Shown: positions 27,137-35,855, counted from the stretch's first letter. The stretch: DNA of 64,000 nucleotides from Micromonospora mirobrigensis (GCF_900091555.1 NZ_FMCX01000004.1:124001-188000), one strand, 5' to 3'. The notes: generated from the letters alone by a model not told the origin. Numbers and translations are program-made.

Positions 27137-28566
27137 CCACCGGATCGTTTACCGCGGCCGAACTGCGCGGGCTGTTCCTGTTCGAGTCGCTCGACGACGA
27201 GCAGCTGCGCTGGCTGGCCGAGCAGGGCCGGGTCGAGCGGCGCGCCGCCGGCACCCTGGTCTACGGCGAGGGCGAGCCGGCGACCTGCTTCTTCGTGCTG
27301 CTGGCAGGCACGGTGGCGCTGCACCGGCGGGTCCGCGACGACGACGTCGAGATCAGCCGCACCGACCAGCGCGGGGTGTACGGCGGTGCGACCCAGGCGT
27401 ACCTGGACGAGCAGCAGCCGCAGATCTACCGCAACTCGATGCGGGCGGTGACCGACGCGGACCTGTTCGTCCTGCCCGCCGAGGACTTCGCGCACGCCGT
27501 GCGGACCTGGTTCCCGATGGCCATGCACCTGCTCGAGGGGCTGTTCGTCGGCATGCGGGACTCGCAGACCATCATCGGGGAGCGGGAACGGCTGCTGGCG
27601 CTGGGCGCGCTGTCCGCGGGTCTCACCCATGAGCTGAACAACCCGGCCGCGGCGGCCGTGCGGGCCACCTCGGTGCTGCGCGACCGGGTCGCCGGGATGC
27701 GGCACAAGCTCGCCCTGGTCGCCGACGGCCGCCTCGACGGGCGGGCGCTGCACCGGCTGGTGGAGTTGCAGGAGGAGGCGGTGGCCCGGGTGGCGAAGGC
27801 GCCCCGGCTCTCCCCGATGGCCGCCGCCGACGCCGAGGACGCGGTGACCGACTGGCTCGACGAGCACGGCGTACGCGAGGGGTGGGACCTGGCGCCGATC
27901 CTGGTCGGCGGGGGCCTGGACGCCGACTGGCTGGCCAAGGTCGAGCCGGCGGTGGGCCCGGCGGACCTGGAGGCGGCGGTGCGCTGGCTGGTCTACACCG
28001 TCGACACCGAGCTGCTGATGCGCGAGATCGACGACGCGGTGGGTCGGGTCGCCAAGCTGGTCGGCGCGGCCAAGCAGTACTCCCAGCTCGACCGGGCGCC
28101 GTTCCAGGTCGTCGACGTGCACGACCTGCTCGACGCCACCCTGGTGATGCTCAAGGCGCGCAAGCCCGCGGGGGTCGAGCTGGTCCGCGAGTACGACCGG
28201 AGCCTGCCGCCGGTGCCGGCGTACGCCGCCGAGCTGAACCAGGTCTGGACGAACCTGATCGACAACGCGCTGTCCGCGATGGGCGAGCGCGGGGTGCTGA
28301 CCGTGCGTACCTCGCGCAGCGACGACCACCTGGTGGTGGAGGTGGCCGACACCGGGCCGGGGATCCCGCCGGAGATCCGCCCGCGGATCTTCGAGCCGTT
28401 CTTCACCACCAAGCCGGTGGGTTCCGGGACCGGGCTGGGGTTGGACATCTCGTACCGGATCGTGGTGCACAAGCACCACGGCGACATCCGGGTGGAGTCG
28501 GCCCCCGGCGCGACGGTGTTCCGGGTGCTGCTGCCGCTGACCGCGGAGGCGCCGCCGGCGGGCTGA
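27133..28566 (+). CDS. Sensor histidine kinase with N-terminal cyclic-nucleotide-binding-like domain
   Basis: A 477-residue cytoplasmic kinase. Residues 10-135 resemble a CRP-type cNMP-binding domain (LRGLFLFESLDDEQLRWLAEQGRVER, GTLVYGEGEPATCFFVLLAGTVAL). An H-box follows with H166 in LSAGLTHELNNP, then a helical region with no membrane spans, and the HATPase_c domain (N-box WTNLIDNALSAM, G1 ADTGPGIPP, F-box IFEPFFTTK, G2 GSGTGLGLDIS). The GTG start overlaps the preceding stop, so it is translationally coupled to the receiver/reductase fusion, its presumed partner. The ligand (cyclic nucleotide, redox cue or other) is unknown. Confidence 0.92.
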   Translation: MTTGSFTAAELRGLFLFESLDDEQLRWLAEQGRVERRAAGTLVYGEGEPATCFFVLLAGTVALHRRVRDDDVEISRTDQRGVYGGATQAYLDEQQPQIYRNSMRAVTDADLFVLPAEDFAHAVRTWFPMAMHLLEGLFVGMRDSQTIIGERERLLALGALSAGLTHELNNPAAAAVRATSVLRDRVAGMRHKLALVADGRLDGRALHRLVELQEEAVARVAKAPRLSPMAAADAEDAVTDWLDEHGVREGWDLAPILVGGGLDADWLAKVEPAVGPADLEAAVRWLVYTVDTELLMREIDDAVGRVAKLVGAAKQYSQLDRAPFQVVDVHDLLDATLVMLKARKPAGVELVREYDRSLPPVPAYAAELNQVWTNLIDNALSAMGERGVLTVRTSRSDDHLVVEVADTGPGIPPEIRPRIFEPFFTTKPVGSGTGLGLDISYRIVVHKHHGDIRVESAPGATVFRVLLPLTAEAPPAG

Positions 28567-28618
28567 GCCGCCCCGCCGATGGTGTTGCACGGAGACGACG
28601 ACCGATCTACGCTGCCCG

Positions 28619-28632
28619 TGGGAGCGCTCCCG
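28619..28632. promoter_or_regulatory. CebR/CelR-type operator upstream of the cellulase gene
   Basis: TGGGAGCGCTCCCG matches 13 of 14 positions of the TGGGAGCGCTCCCA palindrome bound by the cellobiose-responsive LacI repressors CebR/CelR of actinobacteria. It lies 100 nt before the cellulase start. CebR itself is not in this window. Confidence 0.85.
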
Positions 28633-28731
28633 CGATGCCCCGCCGGCACCGAACTCTCCGGGCGAGTTCGGCCTCCGGCCGGGCCGTCACGCCACCACCA
28701 CCAGCAGCAGCAGAGATAGGGACCGATCCCG

Positions 28732-30183
28732 ATGACACCTGTCCCCCGCCCGTCCCGGCGCACCGTCCTCGCGGCCGCCGCCGTCGGCGCGCTGACCCTC
28801 GGCGCGACCGTGGCCCTGCCGGCCGTGCAGGCCTCGGCCGCCACCGGCTGCGCCGTCACCTACACCACCAGCGACTGGCAGGGCGGATTCACCGCCACCG
28901 TCACCATCAGCAACCTCGGCGACCCGGTCACCGGGTGGACCCTCGGCTTCGCCTTCCCCGACGCAGGCCAGCGGGTCTCCCAGGGCTGGTCGGCGACCTA
29001 CCAGCAGAGCGGGACCGCCGTCACCGCCCGCAACCTCGACTACAACGGGACGCTGGGCACCGGCGCGAGCACCACCATCGGCTTCAACGGCAGCTGGACC
29101 GGCGCCAACCCGAAGCCGACCACGTTCACCCTCAACGGGGTGACCTGCACCGGCGGCACCACGACCGGCTCACCGAGCCCGACGCCGACCACCCCCACGC
29201 CCACCCCGACCTCGTCACCGAGCACCCCGCCGCCGCCCACCGGCAGCACGCCCGTGGCGATCAACGGCCAGCTGCGGGTCTGCGGGGTGAACCTCTGCAA
29301 CCAGTACGGCCGCCCGATCCAGCTGCGCGGGATGAGCACCCACGGCCTGCAGTGGTTCGCCCAGTGCTACAACGACGCCTCGCTGGACGCCCTCGCCAAC
29401 GACTGGCGGGCCGACCTGCTGCGGATCGCCATGTACGTGCAGGAACAGGGCTACGAGACCAACCCGACCGGCTTCACCAACCAGGTCAACGCCCTGGTCG
29501 ACAAGGCCGAGGCCCGGGGCATGTACGCCCTGATCGACTTCCACACGCTGACCCCCGGCGACCCGACGTACAACCTGGACCGGGCCAAGACCTTCTTCGC
29601 CTCGGTCGCCGCCCGCAACGCCGCCAAGAAGAACGTGATCTACGAGATCGCCAACGAGCCCAACGGCGTGAGCTGGTCGACCATCAAGAACTACGCCGAA
29701 CAGGTCATCCCGGTGATCCGCGCCAACGACCCGGACGCGGTGGTCATCGTCGGCACCCGCGGCTGGTCCTCGCTGGGCGTCTCCGACGGCGGCAACTCCG
29801 ACGAGATCGTCAACAACCCGGTCCGCGCCGACAACATCATGTACACGTTCCACTTCTACGCCGCGTCGCACAAGGACGCCTACCGCAACGAGGTGCAGCG
29901 CGCCGCGTCCCGGCTCCCGCTCTTCGTCACCGAGTTCGGCACCGTCACCTACACCGGTGACGGCGCGGTGGACACCGCCAGCAGCACCGCCTGGCTGGAC
30001 CTGCTGGACCGGCTGAAGATCAGCTACGCGAACTGGACCTACTCGGACGCGGCCGAGGGCAGCGCCGCGTTCCGGCCGGGCACCTGCGCCGGCGGCACGT
30101 ACGCCGGCACCTCGGTGCTCACCCAGTCCGGGACCTTCCTGCGGGACCGGATCCGCACCCCGGACAGCTTCCCCACGAGCTGA
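28732..30183 (+). CDS. Secreted CBM2-GH5 endoglucanase (cellulase)
   Basis: A 483-residue exported cellulase. The signal peptide (1-37) has an SRRTVLAAAAVG n-region that might engage Tat. A CBM2 cellulose-binding domain follows at about 38-142 (DWQGGFTATVTISNLG, WTLGFAFP, NPKPTTFTLNGVTC), then a Thr/Pro/Ser linker (145-178). The GH5 catalytic domain covers about 180-480, with acid/base E309 in YEIANEPNG and nucleophile E401 in FVTEFGT, plus LRGMSTHGLQWF and YTFHFYAAS. It hydrolyses internal beta-1,4 links in cellulose. The CelR-type operator upstream predicts cellobiose induction. It is monocistronic, ending at a very strong hairpin. Confidence 0.95.
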   Translation: MTPVPRPSRRTVLAAAAVGALTLGATVALPAVQASAATGCAVTYTTSDWQGGFTATVTISNLGDPVTGWTLGFAFPDAGQRVSQGWSATYQQSGTAVTARNLDYNGTLGTGASTTIGFNGSWTGANPKPTTFTLNGVTCTGGTTTGSPSPTPTTPTPTPTSSPSTPPPPTGSTPVAINGQLRVCGVNLCNQYGRPIQLRGMSTHGLQWFAQCYNDASLDALANDWRADLLRIAMYVQEQGYETNPTGFTNQVNALVDKAEARGMYALIDFHTLTPGDPTYNLDRAKTFFASVAARNAAKKNVIYEIANEPNGVSWSTIKNYAEQVIPVIRANDPDAVVIVGTRGWSSLGVSDGGNSDEIVNNPVRADNIMYTFHFYAASHKDAYRNEVQRAASRLPLFVTEFGTVTYTGDGAVDTASSTAWLDLLDRLKISYANWTYSDAAEGSAAFRPGTCAGGTYAGTSVLTQSGTFLRDRIRTPDSFPTS

Positions 30184-30190
30184 CCGGGAA

Positions 30191-30232
30191 CCGACCGGTC
30201 CCCGGCGGCGGACGCCGCCGGGGACCGGTCGG
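30191..30232. terminator. Bidirectional terminator with 20-bp perfect stem
   Basis: Arms 30191-30210 and 30213-30232 are exact reverse complements separated by 2 nt. The hairpin fills the gap between the convergent cellulase and zinc-finger genes. Confidence 0.75.
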
Positions 30233-30233
30233 G

Positions 30234-30554
30234 TCAGCCGTTCTGCCGCTGCTGGCAGGGCACGCAGAAGGTCGCGTGCGGCAGGATCTCCAGCCGCTCC
30301 GGCGGGATCCGCCCGGCGCACCGCCGGCAGTCGCCGTAGCTGCCGTCGGCCATCCGGCGTAGCGCGTCGGTGATCTGCGCCAGGCTCTGCCGGGTGGCGG
30401 CGATCAGCGCGGAGCGGGTGTGCGCCTCGCCCGGATCGCCGGTGTCGGCGGTCAACTCGGTCAACCGGGCGGTCTGCGCCGCGAACTCACCGGTCAACGT
30501 CTCGCGCGCCTGGATGAGCCACTGCGGCTCGGTGCGGTGCAGGTCGGTGCCCAT
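30234..30554 (-). CDS. DksA/TraR-type C4 zinc-finger protein
   Basis: A 106-residue protein. A helical coiled-coil-like segment (residues 10-70, ETLTGEFAAQTARLTELTAD) is followed by a zinc finger with CRRC and CVPC pairs (GDCRRCAGRIPPERLEILPHATFCVPCQQ). This is the DksA/TraR family layout, whose members bind RNA polymerase's secondary channel. Small actinobacterial members are mostly uncharacterised, and the DksA-specific acidic tip is not clear here. The ATG at 30554 has GGGAGGA 6 nt upstream. An intrinsic terminator lies in its leader, which suggests control by premature termination. Confidence 0.85.
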   Translation of the reverse strand: MGTDLHRTEPQWLIQARETLTGEFAAQTARLTELTADTGDPGEAHTRSALIAATRQSLAQITDALRRMADGSYGDCRRCAGRIPPERLEILPHATFCVPCQQRQNG

Positions 30555-30861
30555 CTCGATTCCTCCCGGAAAAACAAAAAAGGGCCGAAGCTGCGTGAGC
30601 TTCGCCCTGGACGGCCGTTGCGGAGAAAGATCGGATCTTCCGGGGGACCGCGGCCGGTGGCGGTCGGGCAGACCGGTCGGATCGCGGGAACGGCGTGGCG
30701 CTGGGCAGCCGGGACCGCCGCCGCCGTGCGGACGGCGGCGGGCAGACGCAGACCGGCCGCACACATGCGGCCCACCATAGGCCGCGCCGGCCGGGAAACC
30801 AACCACGTTCTCCGCGCCATCACCACGGGCGGCCACGCCCGGGTACGCCTAGGGTGGCGGC
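30555..30861 (-). promoter_or_regulatory. 307-nt intergenic region: long structured leader or small RNA candidate
   Basis: No protein-coding gene is supported here between the divergent zinc-finger and aminotransferase genes. On the minus strand it contains a GGCCGCA/TGCGGCC hairpin (around 30759-30775), a GCCGCCGCCGTCC/GGCGGCGG hairpin (around 30716-30742), the dyad AAGATCGGATCTT (30627-30639), and then the intrinsic terminator at 30570-30607. This could be a terminator/antiterminator leader or a free small RNA ending at the U-tract. The aminotransferase promoter should occupy the right-hand end. Confidence 0.45.
30570..30607 (-). terminator. Intrinsic terminator with U-tract immediately upstream of the zinc-finger gene
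   Basis: On the minus strand, a 10-bp stem with one bulged C (30607-30598 with 30592-30582) and GCGTG-type loop is followed by TTTTTTGTTTTT (30581-30570), then the ribosome site and start codon at 30554. This is the only textbook U-tract terminator I see in the window, and it lies inside the 5' leader of the gene rather than after one. Confidence 0.75.
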
Positions 30862-32094
30862 ATGGGAGGCTCCAGCACGCGACCGGGGGAGAACCCGCTC
30901 ACCCAGCTCTCGCCGGCGCAGCTGCGGCGACGCACCAGCGTCAAGTGGCGGCTGCACCCCGAGGACGTGCTCCCCCTCTGGGTCGCCGAGATGGACGTGC
31001 CGCTGGCGCCGCCGGTGGCCGAGGCGCTGCGCCGCGCGATCGACCTCGGCGACACCGGCTATCCGCACGGCACGGCGTACGCCGAGGCGCTGGGTGAATT
31101 CGCCGCCCGGCGCTGGGGGTGGACCGATTTCCGGGTCGAGCACACCGCGCTGGTGCCCGACGTGATGCTGGGCGTCGTGGAGGTGCTGCGGCTGGTGACC
31201 GGGCCGGGGGACGCGGTGGTGGTCTGCTCCCCCGTCTACCCACCCTTCTACGCCTTCGTCAGCCACGCCGGCCGGCGGGTGATCGAGGCGCCGCTCGGCC
31301 CCGACCTGCGGCTGGACCCGGCCGCGCTGGACGAGGCTTTCCGCGCGGCCCGGGCACACGGTCGGCGGCCGGCGTTCCTGCTGTGCAACCCGCACAACCC
31401 GACCGGGGTCGTGCACCGCCGCGACGAACTCGAGATGGTCGCCGAGCTGGCCGACCGGCACGGCCTGCGGGTGATCTCCGACGAGATCCACGCCCCGCTG
31501 GCGCTGCCCGGGGCGCGCTTCGTCCCGTACCTCACGGTCGCCGGCGCGGAGAACGCGTTCGCGCTGGCCTCGGCATCGAAGGCGTGGAACCTCGCCGGCC
31601 TGAAGGCGGCGCTCGCGGTCGCCGGGCCGCGCGCCGCGGCCGACCTGCGCCGGATGCCCGAGGAGGTCGGCCACGGCCCCAGCCATCTGGGGATCCTCGC
31701 GCACACCGCCGCGTTGCGCGCCGGGGAGCCCTGGCTCGACCTGCTCCTCGACGGCCTGGCCGCCAACCGCACGCTGCTGGCCGAGCTGCTGGCCCGCCAC
31801 CTGCCCGCCGTCGGTCACCGCCCTCCCGAGGGGACCTACCTCGCCTGGCTGGACTGCACGGCGCTGGGCGTGCCCACCGAGGCCCACGGCGACGGGCCCG
31901 GCGTGGCCAGCGACCTCGCCGGTCCGGCCCGGATGTTCCTCGACCGGGCACGGGTCGCCCTCAGCTCCGGGCACGTCTTCGGCACCGGGGGCACCGGCTT
32001 CGTCCGGCTCAACTTCGCCACCTCACCGGACCTGCTCACCGAGGCCGTCATCCGGATGGGTCAGGCCGCCGCCGCGTACCAGGCAAAGGAGTAG
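30862..32094 (+). CDS. MalY/PatB-type PLP-dependent aminotransferase (C-S lyase family)
   Basis: A 410-residue fold-type I PLP enzyme. Family blocks are visible: [15 protein letters not shown] near the N-terminus, [21 protein letters not shown], and the PLP lysine K240 in [12 protein letters not shown]. The WVAEMD motif and spacing point to the MalY/PatB class (cystathionine beta-lyase-like) rather than a general aspartate aminotransferase. It would cleave or transaminate a sulfur amino acid. It is followed after 4 nt by a YCII gene whose ribosome site overlaps its stop codon, so the two form an operon. Confidence 0.92.
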   Translation: MGGSSTRPGENPLTQLSPAQLRRRTSVKWRLHPEDVLPLWVAEMDVPLAPPVAEALRRAIDLGDTGYPHGTAYAEALGEFAARRWGWTDFRVEHTALVPDVMLGVVEVLRLVTGPGDAVVVCSPVYPPFYAFVSHAGRRVIEAPLGPDLRLDPAALDEAFRAARAHGRRPAFLLCNPHNPTGVVHRRDELEMVAELADRHGLRVISDEIHAPLALPGARFVPYLTVAGAENAFALASASKAWNLAGLKAALAVAGPRAAADLRRMPEEVGHGPSHLGILAHTAALRAGEPWLDLLLDGLAANRTLLAELLARHLPAVGHRPPEGTYLAWLDCTALGVPTEAHGDGPGVASDLAGPARMFLDRARVALSSGHVFGTGGTGFVRLNFATSPDLLTEAVIRMGQAAAAYQAKE

Positions 32095-32098
32095 CACC

Positions 32099-32452
32099 GT
32101 GCCCACCTTCATCACCATCGGCTACGGCGACCGGAACGGCTACGACCGCACCGACCCGGCCGTCCGGGACGCCGCGCACGCCCACGACGACCAACTGCGC
32201 GCCGCGGGCGTACGGATGGGCCTGGCCGGCACCCCGGTCCAGGTCCGCAACCACGACGCCGCCGGGACCGACACCCGGGAGGGGGCCTTCCTGACCTCCG
32301 CCCTGCCGCTGGCCGGCTTCGCGGTGATCGAGGCCGACAGCCTGGAGGCGGCGGTGGCGATGGCCGCCCGGACCCCGTGCGCGGTGGCCCACGGCGTGGT
32401 GGAGGTCTGGCCGCTGCTCGACGGGCCGGAGGACGCAGCGGGCGCCGCTTGA
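32099..32452 (+). CDS. YCII-related domain protein
   Basis: A 117-residue small protein with the ferredoxin-like alpha/beta pattern of the YCII/DGPF family (MPTFITIGYGD, HAHDDQLRAAGVRMG, GAFLTSALPLAGFAVIEADSLEAAVAMAARTPC, VVEVWPL). These proteins are often sigma-factor-associated or of unknown enzymatic role. The GTG start follows AAAGGAG, which overlaps the stop of the aminotransferase gene. The function is not predictable beyond the fold. Confidence 0.8.
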   Translation: MPTFITIGYGDRNGYDRTDPAVRDAAHAHDDQLRAAGVRMGLAGTPVQVRNHDAAGTDTREGAFLTSALPLAGFAVIEADSLEAAVAMAARTPCAVAHGVVEVWPLLDGPEDAAGAA

Positions 32453-32556
32453 GGCGACGAGACGCGGCACGGTGAGGCCGGAGTCCAGCCGCTTCCGCGC
32501 GGCCCGCGCCGTCAGCCCTGTCCTGCCTGCCTCCGCCACCACCTGCGGTGGCTCGT

Positions 32557-33417
32557 TCACCTCGTCGCTCTGCTCGACTCCCGAGACGCGTCCGTCCAAC
32601 TGGCCAGCAGGGGCAGCACCCGCGCCGTCGGCGAGTCGGTTTCGACGGTGTAGACGACCAGACGTTGCTCAGGATCGTGCGGCCCCACGACGGACTCGAT
32701 GCCGAAGCTGAGCGGTCCGGCCGTCGGGTGGGCCACGTGCTTGGTCACCGAGGTCCGGAAGGTGACCCTCTGGTCGTCCCACCACCGGGCGACGTCGGGA
32801 TCGTCGCGGCGCAGTTCCCGCACCAGCTCGACGAGTCGACGATCGTCGGGGTGGCGTCCCGTCTCGTAGCGCAGCGCCCCGACCGCGGCGGCGGCGAAGT
32901 CGGCCCAGTTCACGATCCGCGTCCGCGCGTCGGGGTCCAGGAACAGCCAACGCGCGAACGACGACCCTGGCTCCATCGGGTGCCCCAGCACCGCGCTGAG
33001 CAGCCCGTTGCGGGCCAGCACCTGCGAGCGGCGCCCCAGCAGCAGCACCGGGACGTGGCTCAGCACCCCCATCAGGCGCAGCATCCCCGGGTCGGGCCGT
33101 TGAGCGACCGCCGGCCCGGCCCACCGCCGGTGCGCGGTCGGGGCAGCCAGATCCCGCAGGTGGGCGCGTTCGATCTCGTCCAACTGCAGCGCCCGCGACA
33201 GCGCCTGCACCACCTCGTCGGTGACGGTGTGCTGGCGTCCCTGCTCCAGGCGGCTGTAGTGGTCCGGGCTCAACCCGGCGAGCACGGCGAGTTCCTCCTT
33301 GCGCAGACCCGGCACCCGCCGTGGGCCGGGGAATGCCTCGATGCCGGCCTGGGCGGGAGTCAGACGGTCTCGCCGAGACCGCAGGAACGCCCCCAGGGCA
33401 GCACGGTCAGTAGGCAC
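32557..33417 (-). CDS. XRE/MmyB-type helix-turn-helix regulator
   Basis: A 286-residue regulator. The N-terminal HTH_31/XRE domain is at residues 8-75 (LGAFLRSRRDRLTPAQAG, VPGLRKEELAVLAGLSPDHYSRLEQGR), and the C-terminal MmyB-like ligand-binding domain follows (ARNGLLSAVLGHPMEPGSSFARWLFLDPDARTRIVNW). Such proteins often sit beside and control a divergent short-chain dehydrogenase, which is the case here. The GTG start at 33417 precedes a 101-nt shared promoter region with a palindrome. Confidence 0.9.
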   Translation of the reverse strand: MPTDRAALGAFLRSRRDRLTPAQAGIEAFPGPRRVPGLRKEELAVLAGLSPDHYSRLEQGRQHTVTDEVVQALSRALQLDEIERAHLRDLAAPTAHRRWAGPAVAQRPDPGMLRLMGVLSHVPVLLLGRRSQVLARNGLLSAVLGHPMEPGSSFARWLFLDPDARTRIVNWADFAAAAVGALRYETGRHPDDRRLVELVRELRRDDPDVARWWDDQRVTFRTSVTKHVAHPTAGPLSFGIESVVGPHDPEQRLVVYTVETDSPTARVLPLLASWTDASRESSRATR

Positions 33418-33449
33418 CCATCGAGTGTAGGAGCAGACCCCGACGCGAA

Positions 33450-33470
33450 CCTGGTCGTGACGTGACCAGG
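33450..33470. promoter_or_regulatory. Inverted repeat between the divergent XRE and SDR genes
   Basis: CCTGGTC (33450-33456) and GACCAGG (33464-33470) are perfect 7-bp arms around a 7-nt core. The site is a candidate binding site for the XRE/MmyB regulator, controlling the SDR gene and possibly its own gene. Confidence 0.45.
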
Positions 33471-33518
33471 CACGACACGCCCTGGTGCGGGCCGCGGACC
33501 TGCGGTGGGGTGGAGACC

Positions 33519-34295
33519 ATGACCCCTTCCACCGAGACTCCCGCCGCGCATCCCCGCACTGTCCTGGTCACCGGCTCCACCAGCGGCATCGGCGCCGCCA
33601 CCGCCCGGACCCTTGCCGCGCAGGGATGGCGCGTGATCGTCACCGGCCGCGACCAGACCCGCGGCGGCGCCGTCGTCGCCGACATCGAGGGCAGCGGCGG
33701 AAACGCGGTGTTCGTCCCCTCCGACCTGGCCGGCCCACCCCAGGTGCTGCGGGATTTCGCCCGCGCCGCCACCGAGGCCGCCGGCGGACGACTGGACGCC
33801 CTGGTCCACAACGCCGCCGTGTGCCCGGCCGTCGACACGGTGGGTCTGACCGACACCGACCTGGAAGCCACGCTCGCGGTGAACGTCCGCGCCCCCCACG
33901 TCCTGACCGCCGCACTGGCCCCGGTCATGGCCGAACGCGGCCACGGCGCGATCGTCGTCATCGGTTCCTGGATGGCCCACATCGGGCACCCCTTCGTCGG
34001 GCTGTACTCCGCGACCAAGGCCGCCGAGATCCAACTCGCCCGCAGTTGGGCCGCGGAGTTCGGTCCCCGTGGTGTGCGGGTCAACACCGTCTCCCCCGGT
34101 GCGACGCGTACCCCGATCAACGCATCCGACGGCGACGTCGTCGCTCGGATGACCGCCGGCACGCCCGCCGGACGCCCCGGAACCCCCGAGGAGATCGCCG
34201 ACGCGGTGGCCTGGTTGCTCTCGGAGCGCGCCGGTTACCTCCACGGTGCGGAGATCGCTGTCGACGGAGGTATCACGGCAGCCCGTCCCGGTTGA
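33519..34295 (+). CDS. Short-chain dehydrogenase/reductase
   Basis: A 258-residue classical SDR. The cofactor motif TGSTSGIG is near residue 18, NNAA-type motif HNAAV follows, the catalytic Ser is in VIGSWMAH, and the catalytic Tyr/Lys in YSATKAAE. The PGATRTPI and C-terminal AVDGG motifs are intact. The ATG at 33519 is preferred because GGTGGAG lies 5 nt upstream; the longer frame from 33462 would run through the palindrome. The substrate is unknown. The divergent MmyB-type regulator probably controls it. Confidence 0.9.
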   Translation: MTPSTETPAAHPRTVLVTGSTSGIGAATARTLAAQGWRVIVTGRDQTRGGAVVADIEGSGGNAVFVPSDLAGPPQVLRDFARAATEAAGGRLDALVHNAAVCPAVDTVGLTDTDLEATLAVNVRAPHVLTAALAPVMAERGHGAIVVIGSWMAHIGHPFVGLYSATKAAEIQLARSWAAEFGPRGVRVNTVSPGATRTPINASDGDVVARMTAGTPAGRPGTPEEIADAVAWLLSERAGYLHGAEIAVDGGITAARPG

Positions 34296-34386
34296 GTTCG
34301 GCCCGGGCCCGCCGACGGCAGCGCTTCTGTCGAACACGCACCTGACGCCGAGCGGACCGCCTCCCCTCGGGGTCTCCCCGGGTCGC

Positions 34387-35472
34387 TCACCCCGGCGGGT
34401 CGGTCCACGCGAGCGCCGCCGCCACCCGGCGGACCCGGTCCGGGTGGGTGAGCACATCCACGTTGTCCACGAACTGGTCGACGGCGCCGACGAGCGGCCG
34501 GTCCCGCAGGCCGGGGTCGACGATCGCGGCCCGCAGCGCGGCGGCGAACCGGTCGCCGCCGAGGACCAGGAACGGCCGGTCGTGGAAGGGCCGGGTGGTC
34601 GGCTCCACCGGCGCGGCCAGGCCGGTGCCGTTCGTCCAGCCGGCGACGACCTCCAGGGCACGGGCCAGGCCGGCCTGCCGGTCGGCCCAGCCGCCCGGCC
34701 CGAGCGCCCGGGCCAGCGCGTCGACCACCGGCGCCGCGTCCGGCAGGCGGGTGAAGACGCTGCCGAGCCACTTGTCGTACGGGGGCCAGCGGCGGTGCAG
34801 CAGCAGACCCAGCCGCATCAGGTCGCGAGCCAGCCCGGCGGTCACCACCCGGCTGCCCAGCTCGTCGCCCACCTCGGCGCACCGCCCGGGCAGGTGCTCG
34901 GCCTGCCCGACCCGGGTCCAGGCGGCGGCCAGCACGTGGCGCCACACGTCGTCCGGATACCAGGCCAGCCGGTCCCGGACGGCGGTGAGCGCCCCGCCCA
35001 GCCCGTCGGCGAAGACCGCGCCGCCGGTCAGCTCGGACAGCCGCTGGGTGGGCACCGAGAGCCAGTCGACGCCGCCCATGCCGTCGCGCGGGTCGAAGCC
35101 GAGCCGGCCACGCAGCCAACCGCCGAGGTCGTCCACGGTCACCCCGTGCCGGTCGCCGCCCGGGTCCGCCACCCCCAGGCGGGTGCTCGGACCGCCGGCG
35201 AACCGGGTGGGCCAGCCGAGGAACTCCGCCGGCAGCGCGGCGTCCAGCACCGCGCGTACCCGGGCGGCGTCGGTGGCGTCGGCGACGAAGAGCTGCACCC
35301 GCGGGCCCCAGTCGTGGTCGGTGGACCGCTCGGTGTCCAGGCCGAGCAGCTCGGAGCCGCCGTCGAGCAGGCCGGCGGCGTGGTCGAGCCCGGGCAGGCG
35401 GCGGGCCAGCAGGGGGGCGACCGCCTCGTCGTGGAAACGCCGGGCGAGGACCAGTCCGGGTACGAACACCAT
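34387..35472 (-). CDS. DUF4037 domain protein, nucleotidyltransferase-like
   Basis: A 361-residue protein beginning FVPGLVLARRFHDEAVAPLL, with GLLDGGSELLGLDTERSTDHDWGPR. The GSELLG...STDHDW pattern resembles the G-S ... D-x-D active site of nucleotidyltransferases and is the signature of the DUF4037 family. Function is unknown; acceptor could be a small molecule or tRNA-like. It is monocistronic and divergent from a small membrane protein gene. Confidence 0.8.
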   Translation of the reverse strand: MVFVPGLVLARRFHDEAVAPLLARRLPGLDHAAGLLDGGSELLGLDTERSTDHDWGPRVQLFVADATDAARVRAVLDAALPAEFLGWPTRFAGGPSTRLGVADPGGDRHGVTVDDLGGWLRGRLGFDPRDGMGGVDWLSVPTQRLSELTGGAVFADGLGGALTAVRDRLAWYPDDVWRHVLAAAWTRVGQAEHLPGRCAEVGDELGSRVVTAGLARDLMRLGLLLHRRWPPYDKWLGSVFTRLPDAAPVVDALARALGPGGWADRQAGLARALEVVAGWTNGTGLAAPVEPTTRPFHDRPFLVLGGDRFAAALRAAIVDPGLRDRPLVGAVDQFVDNVDVLTHPDRVRRVAAALAWTDPPG

Positions 35473-35573
35473 CGGTGCAGTCTGCCCGTCGGTGCGCCGG
35501 GGACCGAGCGGTTATCGCCCGCGCGTCGGTCGCCGCCGATAGCGTGGGCGGCAGGACGGGAGGGGCACCGACG

Positions 35574-35801
35574 ATGGCGACCGGACAGCGCGACGGCCGT
35601 GGCGGCGTACGCCGTCGCCGGCTGCTGATCGCGGGCATCCTGGCCGTGCTGGGCCTGGCGCTGCTCACGCTGGGCCTCACCGTGGCCCGGGGCACGGTCG
35701 CCGGGGTCGAGGTGGCGTTGGCGGTGATCCTGCTGGTGGCCAGCTACGCCCTGCAGTACGTCGCCCGACGGGAGACCCTGTACCGGCGCGACCGGCGCTG
35801 A
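35574..35801 (+). CDS. Small two-span membrane protein, hypothetical
   Basis: 75 residues: a basic N-terminus (QRDGRGGVRRRR), then two hydrophobic segments (LLIAGILAVLGLALLTLGLTV and VALAVILLVASYALQYVA) and a basic tail (RRETLYRRDRR). GGGAGG lies 11 nt before the ATG. No family is recognised. It is divergent from the DUF4037 gene and 54 nt before the exonuclease gene. Confidence 0.6.
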   Translation: MATGQRDGRGGVRRRRLLIAGILAVLGLALLTLGLTVARGTVAGVEVALAVILLVASYALQYVARRETLYRRDRR

Positions 35802-35855
35802 CCGGCCGGGCCGACCCTCCCCCACGTCGTCGTACCGCTGTGCCAGGCTGTCGGC

